From: Actinomycetota bacterium
GTDB lineage: Bacteria > Actinomycetota > Acidimicrobiia > Acidimicrobiales > RAAP-2
DNA: 64,000 nt
NCBI GenBank assembly: GCA_021324045.1
Contig: JAJPJV010000048.1
Span: 21,775 to 85,774 of the forward strand
Direction of reading: 5' to 3'
The position numbers and the translations under genes are program-made. A model generated the notes under the pieces. It saw nothing but the letters and a program-made list of their open reading frames with translations, searched no databases and was not told the origin of the DNA. Below, piece by piece: positions 52,404 through 61,582 of the stretch; position 1 is the stretch's first letter, and each line of letters opens with the position of its first letter.

Positions 52404-53133
52404 CTCGCCCAGGGGGCGAGTCACCTCCCAGCGGGAAGCGGAACCGCACGAAGGGCTCCCCACTCCGGCTCATGAGCTCACCCGAGCGTATCCAGCCGAG
52501 GTGCTCGTAGAAGGACACCGCCGCAAGGTCGGGCGGGGTGACGACGACCAGCTCTTCGACCCCGGCAGCGGCAGCGATGCGCTGGGCTTCGCGCAAGAGC
52601 GCGCGGCCTGCCCCGTGACCCTGGGCATCGGGACTGACCATGAGGTGGGTCACCTCGCCGAGGTGGCCACCAGCTCCCGCTGCGCGCTCGGCCGGCGGCG
52701 TCGCTCCTCGGGCAGACCGGGTCGACGAAGCCCTCGGGTGGCGAAGGCGGGAAGCGATGCTCGAGCGCGCTATGCGCCACAGGCCCCTCACGTAGCGTTT
52801 CGCCCGGGTCGCCACGAGCGTTCGGGCGAAACGGGGCCGTCGCAGCGCCTGGAGCACGAGGTGGGCACCGAGGGCGATCCCGTGGCGACGGACCATGGTA
52901 CGGAAGTGCTCCGACGGGTACACGGTGCCGAGCAGGACGCCGACGAGGTGGCCCGCGTCGTCCAGCGCGCCGAGCGCGATCGCATGGTCCGTCTCGATCC
53001 ACGCACGGTGGTAACGGCGAAGGAACCCCCGCCCACAGGTGGCGAGGAACTCCATGGACAGCACGTCTTCGTGGAGCCGGCTGGTGACGTCGACGTCGGA
53101 TGGCTCCAGCGGGCGGACCCTCACCGGGGGCAT
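52390..53133 (-). CDS. GNAT-family N-acetyltransferase
   Basis: 247-residue GCN5-related acyltransferase using acetyl-CoA. The core motif A is HLMVSPDAQGHGAGRALLREAQRIA, with the pyrophosphate-binding QGHGAGRA. Motif B contains VVTPPDLAAVSFYEHLGWI. A large insertion of about 70 residues (LVLQALRRPRFARTLVATRAKR...) between the early strands and motif A is unusual and basic. The start ATG 53133 is clear. It is the first gene of the run GNAT-methyltransferase-hydrolase-GH5, suggesting modification of a surface glycolipid or of a small molecule. Confidence 0.82.
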   Translation of the reverse strand: MPPVRVRPLEPSDVDVTSRLHEDVLSMEFLATCGRGFLRRYHRAWIETDHAIALGALDDAGHLVGVLLGTVYPSEHFRTMVRRHGIALGAHLVLQALRRPRFARTLVATRAKRYVRGLWRIARSSIASRLRHPRASSTRSARGATPPAERAAGAGGHLGEVTHLMVSPDAQGHGAGRALLREAQRIAAAAGVEELVVVTPPDLAAVSFYEHLGWIRSGELMSRSGEPFVRFRFPLGGDSPPGRDASG

Positions 53134-53188
53134 CCTTCGCCCCGAACGCTCCTCGCCCTGACCGAGGGGCCCGTCACGAGGAGGCCGC

Positions 53189-54583
53189 TCACTCGCACCC
53201 CGGGGTAGGGGTCACGTCGACGAGCGGCGGCACCTGGGGAATCGGCGAGAGCGCCAGGACCGACGGATCCACGGCATCGCCCATTGCCGTCTGGCCAGCT
53301 GCGTTGGGGTGGAGGTGGTCACCGGAGTCATAGGGCGGGAACATGACGTTGGGCTGGCAGGCGCCGTTGTAGACGTCGGCGACCGCCTGCGCGAGATCGA
53401 GCACGCCATCGAAGGCGTTCGACGTGCGGATCCAGGTGTTCACCTGCTCGAGCTCGCTCTCCTGCGTTGCACTCCAGGGGAACTCGGGGCTCGCTTCCCG
53501 GGGGAGCAGCGTGACCCCGATGATCGGGAGCCCAGCCGCATGGACCTCGGCGATCGCTTGCTCGTAGCCGGTGATGAGCTGCTGCGCGGTGGCACCGAAG
53601 AACAGGTCGTTGGTCCCGAGGAACAAGACGACCTCGGCGACGCCTGACTGGTCCAGCGCGTCCCGGGCCATCCGAGCCAGGCCCGACGGGCCGCCGCCGG
53701 TGGCCGAATCGGTCGGAACCACCGAGGTCAGCGCGTTCGCCGTGATCCCCTCGTTGACCACCGCACGCTGCTGGGAAGGCGGCAACCGGTCGATCCGCTC
53801 CTGGAGGACGTCGGTCCATCGGAGGGTCGCGTTGTACCCATCGGTAATCGAGTCTCCGACGACGACGATGCTCCCCTCCCCGGTGGTCTGCAGGACGTCG
53901 ACCGCGTCGACCCATCGTGGGTCGGGGCTCGCGACCACCAGCCCGGCTCCGCTCACCGAATCGGTGAGGTTCCCCCCGCCGTTGGGGGTGAAGAACGAGA
54001 CGTCTCGCTGAGTGGCACAGCACGGATGCACGGAGACCAGATCGGTGTCGCTCACGTAGACGCTGATCGCCAGGGTCTCGAGGTCAGTGGTCGTCATGGA
54101 CACGGGGTCGCTGTACACGTAGCTGCCGACCGGGATCGTCGTCCCCGGTGCGCCCGAGAAGGTGAGCGGCTGGAGGGTACCGGGGACCACCGCCGCACCA
54201 CTGGCATCGACCGCGACCGACGCGGCGCCGATGACCAGCGGGGCGTTCCCGAAGACGTTCGAGATCCGGACTCGGACCGCTTCGCCCCCAACTCCGACGG
54301 TGGCCAGCTCCCGGACCGTGACGTTGGAAGCCTCGCCGTGACCCCACGCCATCGCCGACCCCCATGCAACCCGCCAGACGGGCTGAGGTGGCGGAGGCAG
54401 CGCCGAGGACGTGGAGGGTTGCCTGGCCTTGCCGTGCTTGTGACCCGAGGACGTGGGCACTTCGAGGATCGTCACGGTCAGCGCCGCTGCCAGGACGGTC
54501 ACGATCACCACGGAGCGGAGGAGGCGCTGACGCCGGCGGGCACGAAGGATGCTCGATCGAGGAACGAACCGGTCCGCCGTCAC
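53189..54583 (-). CDS. Exported SGNH/GDSL hydrolase
   Basis: 464 residues with an N-terminal membrane segment (SVVIVTVLAAALTVTIL). The C-terminal 250 residues are an SGNH-fold esterase with all four blocks: block I VVVGDSITDGY (Ser), Gly and Asn (VVNEGITANAL, GTNDLFFG) and the block V DSGDHLHPN (Asp, His). The preceding 150 residues form a beta-sandwich (ISNVFGNAPLVIGAASVAV) seen in some carbohydrate acetylesterases. I infer deacylation of a surface or environmental polysaccharide or lipid. GTG 54583 is the start, and the gene is divergent from the penicillin-binding protein (153 bases). Confidence 0.87.
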   Translation of the reverse strand: MTADRFVPRSSILRARRRQRLLRSVVIVTVLAAALTVTILEVPTSSGHKHGKARQPSTSSALPPPPQPVWRVAWGSAMAWGHGEASNVTVRELATVGVGGEAVRVRISNVFGNAPLVIGAASVAVDASGAAVVPGTLQPLTFSGAPGTTIPVGSYVYSDPVSMTTTDLETLAISVYVSDTDLVSVHPCCATQRDVSFFTPNGGGNLTDSVSGAGLVVASPDPRWVDAVDVLQTTGEGSIVVVGDSITDGYNATLRWTDVLQERIDRLPPSQQRAVVNEGITANALTSVVPTDSATGGGPSGLARMARDALDQSGVAEVVLFLGTNDLFFGATAQQLITGYEQAIAEVHAAGLPIIGVTLLPREASPEFPWSATQESELEQVNTWIRTSNAFDGVLDLAQAVADVYNGACQPNVMFPPYDSGDHLHPNAAGQTAMGDAVDPSVLALSPIPQVPPLVDVTPTPGCE

Positions 54584-54736
54584 AACGCCCCGTTGCTTAC
54601 CATCTCTCGAGGACCTCCTGAAGCCAGCCCCTGAGCGACGCCCGCCGAGGCCTCGTCATCGATAGTGTCATCGGCGTCCTCCCCAGGGAGCGATCGGTGC
54701 TCGTCGAGGGAAGCGCGCGTGAGGTGAGCCAGCAAG

Positions 54737-56938
54737 TTGTTTCGCGATCGGATCTACCCCAAGCCCTCCCGGAGACCTGGGAAGAACAACGAGCGCCACC
54801 AGCGCAAGACTCGACTGCACTTTACGCCCCGCAAGCGCCTGAACGTCGGCGCGCTCGTCTCGTCCGAGCCACGCCCTGCCCGCCCCAACCTCCGACTTGG
54901 GATCGTTGGGATCCTGTTCATCGGCCTGCTCGCGGTCATGGTGCTGCGCCTGTGGAGCCTCCAGGTCATCCAGCAGAAGAGCTCGGCCGCCGCCGTCACC
55001 GCCAACCAGGTCCGCATCGTGACGATCCCCGCGCCACGAGGCGAGATCGTGGATCGCACGGGTCGCGTGCTCGTCGAAGACCAGCTCGACCAAGAGATCG
55101 TGCTGTCGCGCAACGAGGCGCTCGCGCACCCCTCGATCATCGGCAAGGTTGCCACCTTGCTCGGCGAGACAGCGGCGCAGGTCAACCAGGCGCTCAACGA
55201 CCCTCAGTACAGCCCGTACCAACCGGTCCCCATTGCGCTGAACGTTCCCATGGCCGCGGTGCAGTTCCTCGAGACCCACCGAAGCGAGTTCCCAGGGGTC
55301 TCGGTGCAGGACATCACCCAACGGAGCTACCCCGCCTACGGCAACGTCCCCTCGGGTGCGCTGGCCCCTGACGTCCTCGGTTACGTCGGTCCGATCTCCG
55401 CCTCGGAGCTGGCGCACAACCCGGGCCAGGGCTACAACCAAACCTCCCAGTACGGCAAGACCGGGCTCGAGAACGAGTACCAGCAGTACCTCCGGGGGAC
55501 CGACGGCATCGAAGAGCTCTCGGTGAACGCACAGGGCAAGGTGGTCGGCGTCCTCAAGAAGCGCAATCCCGTCGAAGGGGACACGCTCGTCACCAACATC
55601 GACGCGGGGCTCCAGGTCGACGTGCAGAACGCCCTCCAGCAGGTGATCATGGCCGACCGCCAGACACGCGACCCCACCAACGGCGTGCTGCCCGCAGCGA
55701 CCAATGGCGCGGCAGTGGTCATGAACGCTCGCACCGGTGCGGTGCTCGCGCTGGCCTCGTATCCCAGTTACAACCTCAACGAGTGGATCGGCGGGATCTC
55801 CACGGCGAACTATGCGCAGCTCACCAACCAGTGCAACAACGGCGACGGGTGCCCGCTCGACGACTACGCGATCCAGGGCCTCTACACGCCAGGGTCAACC
55901 TTCAAGCTGGCCAGCGCCACGGCTGCGTTGCAAGACGGCGTCATCACGCCGTCGACGGAGGTCGATGACACCGGCCTCTACGTGGTTCCCGGTTGCAATT
56001 CAGCCCTCAGCCAGTGCGACTTCCACGACGCAGAGGCGGCCGGTGCAGGCTATGTCAACGTCACCGAGGCGCTCACCATCTCCGACGACTATTTCTTCTA
56101 CAACATCGGCTATCTCTTCTCGCTGCCCCAGAACATCTCGCGTTTCGGGCAGAACGCCATCCAGAACGTGGCCAACGCCTACGGCCTCGGTGAGCCCACC
56201 GGCATCGATCTGCCCGGAGAGGTGTCCGGCCGAGTCGACAGCCAGGCTCTTCGCGAGCAGCTCCACAAGGAGGCACCGAAGGCCTTCCCGTACACCACCT
56301 GGTACACGGGGGACAACCTGGAGATGGCGTTCGGGCAGGGAGAAACCGTGATCACCCCGATCGAGCTCGCCGACGCCTACGCGACGTTCGCCAACGGCGG
56401 GACCCGCTACGAGCCCCAGGTCGCCAATGCGATCGTGAACCCGGTGACGGGCAAGGTGATCCGGCAGTTCACGCCGAAGGTGACCGGGCACGTCAACCTT
56501 CCCCCGTCCATCTACCAACCGATGCTCCAGGGCTTCCAGGGCGTCGTGGACAACGGCGGGACTGCAGCCGGGACCTTCGCCACCTACGCAGGGTTCTCCT
56601 ACAACCAGTACCCGATCGCCGGGAAGACGGGCACAGCCGACATCTCCAAGGTCGTCACCAACGGCTACCAGGAGCCCAACGCCTGGTTCGTGGGGTTCGG
56701 CCCGCTCAATGCGCCGCCGGGAAGCCCTGAGTACGTCGTCGTGGTCGCCGTGGACCACGCGGGCTATGGGGCCCAGGCTGCCGCACCTGCCGTGATCAAC
56801 ATCTTCAACTACCTCTACACGAACCCGATCGGCCCGGTGCAGATCCCGACCCTTACCCACCCCCCCAACACGCGTCCGCTCAAGTCGAACCCTCCGGCAG
56901 GCAGCCCGGCTCCCGCGAGCCCGGCCAACGGCGGCTGA
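54737..56938 (+). CDS. Penicillin-binding protein, class B (PBP2/MrdA-type)
   Basis: 733-residue peptidoglycan transpeptidase. An N-terminal basic cytoplasmic tail and one membrane anchor (GIVGILFIGLLAVMVLRLWSLQ) are followed by the dimerisation domain (PRGEIVDRTGRVLVED) and transpeptidase with STFK (S387), the SxD-type motif ISDDYFFYN and KTGT (K630). The order fits elongation PBP2, although a divisome-type FtsI cannot be excluded. The Thr/Pro-rich C-terminal tail of about 30 residues is extra. The start is TTG 54737; no ATG fits. No mre or rodA genes are adjacent. Confidence 0.9.
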   Translation: MFRDRIYPKPSRRPGKNNERHQRKTRLHFTPRKRLNVGALVSSEPRPARPNLRLGIVGILFIGLLAVMVLRLWSLQVIQQKSSAAAVTANQVRIVTIPAPRGEIVDRTGRVLVEDQLDQEIVLSRNEALAHPSIIGKVATLLGETAAQVNQALNDPQYSPYQPVPIALNVPMAAVQFLETHRSEFPGVSVQDITQRSYPAYGNVPSGALAPDVLGYVGPISASELAHNPGQGYNQTSQYGKTGLENEYQQYLRGTDGIEELSVNAQGKVVGVLKKRNPVEGDTLVTNIDAGLQVDVQNALQQVIMADRQTRDPTNGVLPAATNGAAVVMNARTGAVLALASYPSYNLNEWIGGISTANYAQLTNQCNNGDGCPLDDYAIQGLYTPGSTFKLASATAALQDGVITPSTEVDDTGLYVVPGCNSALSQCDFHDAEAAGAGYVNVTEALTISDDYFFYNIGYLFSLPQNISRFGQNAIQNVANAYGLGEPTGIDLPGEVSGRVDSQALREQLHKEAPKAFPYTTWYTGDNLEMAFGQGETVITPIELADAYATFANGGTRYEPQVANAIVNPVTGKVIRQFTPKVTGHVNLPPSIYQPMLQGFQGVVDNGGTAAGTFATYAGFSYNQYPIAGKTGTADISKVVTNGYQEPNAWFVGFGPLNAPPGSPEYVVVVAVDHAGYGAQAAAPAVINIFNYLYTNPIGPVQIPTLTHPPNTRPLKSNPPAGSPAPASPANGG

Positions 56939-56960
56939 CCCCCCACAACGGTCATCTCGC

Positions 56961-58565
56961 ATGGGCCACGGCCAGATCGCTGCCCGCCACTGTGCCCGGG
57001 CGCCGGTGCGATGGCTGAAGCGAACGAGCGCGATCGCGTTGGTGGCGCTCGCCACGAGCGCCTCCCCGGTCGCCGCTTCACGCAGTGCCGCCGCCGAGCT
57101 TGCCCGCGGGGGCCCGAGCGGCACCTACGTGGTCCCGTCCGGCATCCACAAGATCCGGCACGTGATCATCATCATGCAGGAGAACCGCTCCTTCGACAGC
57201 TACTTCGGCACCTATCCTGGTGCCGACGGGATACCGATGAAAGACGGCGTCCCAACCGTGTGCGCACCGGATCCAGCCACGGGCACCTGTGTCAAGCCGT
57301 TCCACGACACGGCCGACGTCAACGGGGGCGGTCCCCACGGCCATCTCAATGCCCTGGCCGACATCGACGGCGGGAAGATGGACGGGTTCGTCGGCCAGCA
57401 GCTCCGGGCCTCCCGCCGTTGCACGAATCCCAATGATCCGGCGTGCTCGGTCAGCCGGACCCAAGAGCCCGACGTGATGGGGTACCACACGGCGGCGGAG
57501 ATCCCGAACTACTGGACCTACGCCAGGGACTTCGTCCTCGACGACCACATGTTCGAGCCGGTGAGCTCATGGTCCGAGCCCGACCACCTCTACATGGTCT
57601 CGGCCTGGTCGGCCCGGTGCGCCAGCGCCGCACCGATGAGCTGCGTCAACGAGATCGTGGGCCCCTACGGCGTCAACGTGTTCGATACGGCGGTCGACCA
57701 AGAGCTCACGACCGGCACCACCTCGATCGATCTGGCCTGGACCGACATCACCTGGCTCCTGCACTGGTACCACGTCAGCTGGGCGTACTACGTCCAGACC
57801 GGCCGCCAACCTGATTGCGCCAATGACGCAGCGCTCACCTGCGCCCAACCGCCCCAGAGCTACCGGACACCGGGGATCTGGAACCCTCTCCCGCTGTTCA
57901 CCGACGTCCGCCAGGATGGCCAGCTGGGCAACATCCAGCCGCTGAACCGCTACTTCCTGGCGGCCCGGCGCGGAACGCTGCCGGCGGTCTCGTGGCTGGC
58001 ACCGGCCCAGAGCGACAGCGAGCATCCCCCTGGCAGCGTCCATGAAGGCCAGGCCTACGTCACCGCCGTGATCAACGCCGCCATGGAGAGCCCGGACTGG
58101 CGCTCGACGGCGATCTTTTTGTCCTGGGACGACTGGGGCGGCTTCTACGACCACGTGGTCCCGCCGACGGTCGACCAGAACGGCTACGGGTTGCGGGTCC
58201 CCAGCATCGTCATCTCGCCGTACGCTCGCCACGGCTACATCGACCACCAGACGTTGAGCAGCGACGCCTACCTCAAGTTCATCGAGGACGACTTCCTCCA
58301 CGCAGCTCGGCTCAATCCGAGGACCGACCACCGACCCGACCCCCGTCCTGACGTCCGCGAGAACGCTCGGCAGCTCGGTAACCTCGTGAAGGACTTCAAC
58401 TTCGCCCAGAAGCCGCGCCCGCCGGTCTTGCTGCCCACGAACCCCCCGACGGATTCCCCGACCCTGCCCGCTGCGTTCGTCGGCGAGCCTCCCTGCGTCG
58501 GCTGCACCGCCACCCCACCGACCGGGAGCACAGCGGCCGGTCGGCAGGTCCCGGTCACACCCTGA
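56961..58565 (+). CDS. Exported phosphoesterase (phospholipase C / acid phosphatase family)
   Basis: 534-residue PF04185-type phosphoesterase, family of the mycobacterial phospholipases C and acid phosphatases. The N-terminal signal ends at about residue 36 (ASPVAASRSA). Metal-binding hallmarks are VIIIMQENRSFDSYFG at about 70-84, DVMGYHTAAEIPNYW and WDDWGGFYDHV, with SWLAPAQSDSEHPPGSV between. The C-terminus is Pro/Thr-rich. It starts 22 bases after the PBP gene and is probably on the same transcript. The substrate (phospholipid or phosphomonoester) is undetermined. The 3' end overlaps the convergent arylsulfotransferase-like gene by 11 bases. Confidence 0.88.
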   Translation: MGHGQIAARHCARAPVRWLKRTSAIALVALATSASPVAASRSAAAELARGGPSGTYVVPSGIHKIRHVIIIMQENRSFDSYFGTYPGADGIPMKDGVPTVCAPDPATGTCVKPFHDTADVNGGGPHGHLNALADIDGGKMDGFVGQQLRASRRCTNPNDPACSVSRTQEPDVMGYHTAAEIPNYWTYARDFVLDDHMFEPVSSWSEPDHLYMVSAWSARCASAAPMSCVNEIVGPYGVNVFDTAVDQELTTGTTSIDLAWTDITWLLHWYHVSWAYYVQTGRQPDCANDAALTCAQPPQSYRTPGIWNPLPLFTDVRQDGQLGNIQPLNRYFLAARRGTLPAVSWLAPAQSDSEHPPGSVHEGQAYVTAVINAAMESPDWRSTAIFLSWDDWGGFYDHVVPPTVDQNGYGLRVPSIVISPYARHGYIDHQTLSSDAYLKFIEDDFLHAARLNPRTDHRPDPRPDVRENARQLGNLVKDFNFAQKPRPPVLLPTNPPTDSPTLPAAFVGEPPCVGCTATPPTGSTAAGRQVPVTP

Positions 58566-60035
58566 TGACCGCTGAGGTGCCGATCGTGGCGCCCAGCCGA
58601 TCGACGGCACGAACTGCCACGTAACGGGTCGAGGAAGGGACCGCCACCTCGACCGGGGTCTCGAACCCGGTGCGGTTGGCGGCGCCGACCACGGCGAGGT
58701 CACGGCGCCCGGGCCCGGCGAGCACGGACCAGCTCTCGACCGCTGTTGCGCCGTTCCAGCTCGCATACACCGTGAGACGGCCCCTCCCATGACGGGCGAC
58801 CGCGAGCGCCGGCGGTTCGGCAGGCGTGCCGACCCAGGGAAAGCGCAGGGCTCGATAGGACTGCGCACCAAGGATGTGGCCGTCGAGGACCACGGTCCCG
58901 TCTGCCCGGTACTCGGTGTAGAAGGGCTCGGCGCCCCAGCCCACGAAGACGTCACCGTTGGCAAGCAGCTGGACCGACCCCTGGCTTCCCGCGAGGAGCC
59001 CTCGCCGCGGGTGGGTGTAGGCGTGGACGAGCGTCGCGGTCCTCGCTGCCTCGTCGACCTCGAGCACGAGCCCCCGGGACTGCTTGGCCTCAGGGGGATC
59101 GCCCTCGTCGTCGAAGATCGTCACCACGTTGTTCGGATGCGCGCGCGCATCGTGCTGCCAGGCGAAGTGGACCCCGGGGCCGCGGCGGAAGTCGTTCCTC
59201 TTGCCGCCGAGCCGCCAGATGATCGCCCCGCTCGCCCGGTCGATCTTGTAGACCGTCCAGGTGTTGCGCGCCGAGACGAGGAGGTTCCCGTCAGCGGTCA
59301 GGTCGATCGAGTTGAGGTGCACGGGTTCAAGGGCGCGGCGCTCTGGGCCGAGTACCGCTGGTAGGTCTCCGAGAGCTCGATGTGGTCAGCACTATGCCAT
59401 TCGAAGACGGCGGCCCCGGTCGCCAGGTCGATCCCCTGCACCACCGAATCGAGCAACCGCCCCCTGGACGGCCCGCCGACGGCCGAGAGATCTGCGATGA
59501 GCTCCCGGTACGCGGTCAGGTACCCCGTCCCGTCGGCGGCGATAACGAACTCGTGCAGGTCGGCAACCAGGCCGTCAGCGCCGTGCACTCGACGGATCTC
59601 GTGGTAGTTGGCGTCAACGATGACGACCTCGCCGCGCTGACCGACGCCGTAGTGGGTGATCTCCCCCTCCCACCAGGTCAGCACCGGCCTCCCCCCGTAG
59701 TGCTGCACGCGCAGGTTGGTCGCGGCGTGAGGCACCGGGTGGTACCAGACGGGGCTGCCATGGTCGTCCACGATCAGCGGGGCCCCCGGGGTGAGGAAGA
59801 TCTCGCCCGCTCCCGGAAGGCCGACCGGACCCGTGACCTCCACGACGGGCGGCTCGAGGTCCGGGCGGGAGCGGAACCGGCTGCGGACTGGGCTCGCCGA
59901 GCTGGCCGTGCGCTGGGGGGTGCCACAGGCGGCCAGCAACGCGCCGAGTGCACCCCCACCCGCGACCGCCAGGAACCTCCGCCGTGTCCATGGCCGAGCC
60001 TCCGGCTCGCCCCTTCGGTCATTCCTTGCCCTCAC
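58555..60035 (-). pseudogene. Tat-exported arylsulfotransferase-type (ASST) gene, frameshifted
   Basis: Two adjacent frames together give one ASST-family protein of about 490 residues, a sulfate- or other-group transferase with a six-bladed beta-propeller. The 5' part (60035 to about 59330) has a Tat lipoprotein signal (RRRFLAVAGGGALGALLAAC) and DLHEFVIAADGTGYLTAY. The 3' part (about 59335 to 58555) continues with EPVHLNSIDLTADGN, SARNTWTVYKIDR and HFAWQHDARAHP, typical family segments. The frame shift is equivalent to a 1-base loss near 59325-59340. I start at GTG 60035, because AAGGAG lies 7 bases before it. Confidence 0.6.
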
Positions 60036-60209
60036 CCGATCGCTCCTTCCCCCACCCACCCCTTCCTACCGCCAACCGCACCCGGCCGACAGGGTCCAAG
60101 GGCCCTCGCCGAACGCCATCCCGGGATCGGGGATCCTCGAGCGCACCGGAGCCCTTCCGTGCCCGGTCGACGAGCGGCGAGGCGGCGAGCGCGCGAACAT
60201 GGGTGCAGC

Positions 60210-60284
60210 GCTTCCAGCGCTTCGCTGGAAGCGGCAATCGAGACAGTCGAGCAGTTCGCTCAGTTCGCTGGAAGCGGCGATCCA
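60210..60284 (+). promoter_or_regulatory. Hairpin and repeat array upstream of the amidohydrolase
   Basis: A perfect 10-bp hairpin (GCTTCCAGCG-CTT-CGCTGGAAGC, 60210-60232) is followed by two near-identical copies of TTCGCTGGAAGCGGC (60221 and 60264, 43 bases apart) and an exact tandem CAGTTCGCT pair (60252-60269). The array lies in the 240-bp region between the arylsulfotransferase-type and amidohydrolase genes and ends 13 bases before the ATG. It may be an operator or a leader structure that controls the downstream gene. The role is inferred. Confidence 0.45.
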
Positions 60285-60297
60285 AGGGAGGGGCAGC

Positions 60298-61515
60298 ATG
60301 GTCGAAAAGAGCGCACTCACCTTTGTCGACTCCGACGGGCACGTCCTCGAGCACCCCACCGGCATGCTCGATTACGCGCCAGCCGAGTACCGCGACCGGA
60401 TCTGGCACATCGAAACCGACGCGGACGGAACGGAGTGGCTGGTCTTCGACCACACCCGGACGCCAGCGAACTTCGCCTCGGTGTCGGGCACTGCAGGAAT
60501 GAGCGAAGAGGACTGCGCCAGAGCGATGGCTGGCCAACTCCGCTACACCGAGGTCCGTCCGGCGGCCTACAACGCCAAGGCGCGCCTCGAAGACATGGCA
60601 GCCGACCACATCGACAAGTCGGTGCTCTACCCGACCCAGCTGCTCGGCATCCAAGGCGTGGACGACATCGACTTCGCCGAGGTGCAGTGCCGGGCCTACA
60701 ACGACTGGCTCTCGGACCACGTCAGCGAGGCGAAGGGCAAGCTGTTCGGTGCCGCCCTCCTGCCTCAGCAAGACATCGAACGTGCCGCAGCAGAACTACG
60801 CCGAGCAGCCAAGCTGCCAGGCATGGTGGCGGCGTTCATCCGGCCGAACCCCACGGCTGACTGGAAGCCGTTCAACAACCGCGTGTACGACCCGCTGTGG
60901 AAGGCGGCCTGCGACACCGGGCTCCCTCTGGGCCTGCACCCCTTCCTCGACGCGCGCCTTCCGGGCGCGTGCAAGGGCATGCACTTTGACCGGATCCACG
61001 ACGCACCGGTACGCGGCGCCTTCGACGAGAACATGCCGTCCCAGGACATCGGCATCGACAACATCTACTTCAGCCAGGCACTGTCGAACCCCTTCGACAT
61101 GATGGCGTCATTGGCCTTCCTCGTCGCTGGCGGCGTCTGCGAACGCTTTCCCGAGCTGCGGCTCATCTTCCTCGAGGCCAACGGCGGTTGGGTGGTGCCA
61201 TGGCTCGAGCGGCTGGACCACCATGCCCACGTGCCGCTGTTCCGCCCCGACGTCCCGGACCTCAAGAAGGATCCTTCGGAGTACTTCCGCCGGCAGTGCT
61301 GGATCAGCTTTGACGCGGACGAGTCGCTGCTCGCGTTCACCGCGAACTCGCCGCTCGTCGGTGCGGACCGCATCGTCTGGGCGTCGGATTATCCGCATCC
61401 CGACGCCAAGTTCCCCGGTACGACCGACGAGCTCTACGAGCACATCAAGACGTTGAGCGACGAGCAGCAACGCCAGATCGCCGGCAAGAGCTCCGAAGCG
61501 CTCTACGGCATCTGA
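60298..61515 (+). CDS. Metal-dependent amidohydrolase (TIM barrel)
   Basis: 405-residue amidohydrolase of the ACMSD/Amidohydro_2 type, a decarboxylase- or hydrolase-like metalloenzyme. The N-terminal metal ligand region is FVDSDGHVLEHP (D-x-H in place of H-x-H), with LGLHPFLDAR, RLIFLEANGGW and the C-terminal WASDYPHPDAKFPG carrying the last Asp and His. These proteins are common in actinobacterial aromatic or acyl catabolism. ATG 60298 has GGGAGGGG 8 bases upstream. The gene is divergent from the arylsulfotransferase-type gene, with a repeat-rich region between. Confidence 0.87.
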   Translation: MVEKSALTFVDSDGHVLEHPTGMLDYAPAEYRDRIWHIETDADGTEWLVFDHTRTPANFASVSGTAGMSEEDCARAMAGQLRYTEVRPAAYNAKARLEDMAADHIDKSVLYPTQLLGIQGVDDIDFAEVQCRAYNDWLSDHVSEAKGKLFGAALLPQQDIERAAAELRRAAKLPGMVAAFIRPNPTADWKPFNNRVYDPLWKAACDTGLPLGLHPFLDARLPGACKGMHFDRIHDAPVRGAFDENMPSQDIGIDNIYFSQALSNPFDMMASLAFLVAGGVCERFPELRLIFLEANGGWVVPWLERLDHHAHVPLFRPDVPDLKKDPSEYFRRQCWISFDADESLLAFTANSPLVGADRIVWASDYPHPDAKFPGTTDELYEHIKTLSDEQQRQIAGKSSEALYGI

Positions 61516-61531
61516 GGTCGGGCGCATCGGC

Positions 61532-61571
61532 AGACAACCGCCAGCCGAGATCACCAGGCTGGCGGTTGTCT
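61532..61571. terminator. Bidirectional hairpin terminator
   Basis: AGACAACCGCCAGCC and its exact complement GGCTGGCGGTTGTCT flank a 10-base loop. This 15-bp stem lies between the convergent amidohydrolase and dienelactone hydrolase genes, 17 and 12 bases from their stops. There is no U-tract, so it may terminate by stem strength only. Confidence 0.6.
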
Positions 61572-61582
61572 CGTGCCCGCGC

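Noticed and set aside
59298..59345. Programmed -1 frameshift in the arylsulfotransferase-type gene
   Set aside because: No X-XXY-YYZ heptamer with a downstream stem is visible; a single-base loss or sequencing error explains it more simply.
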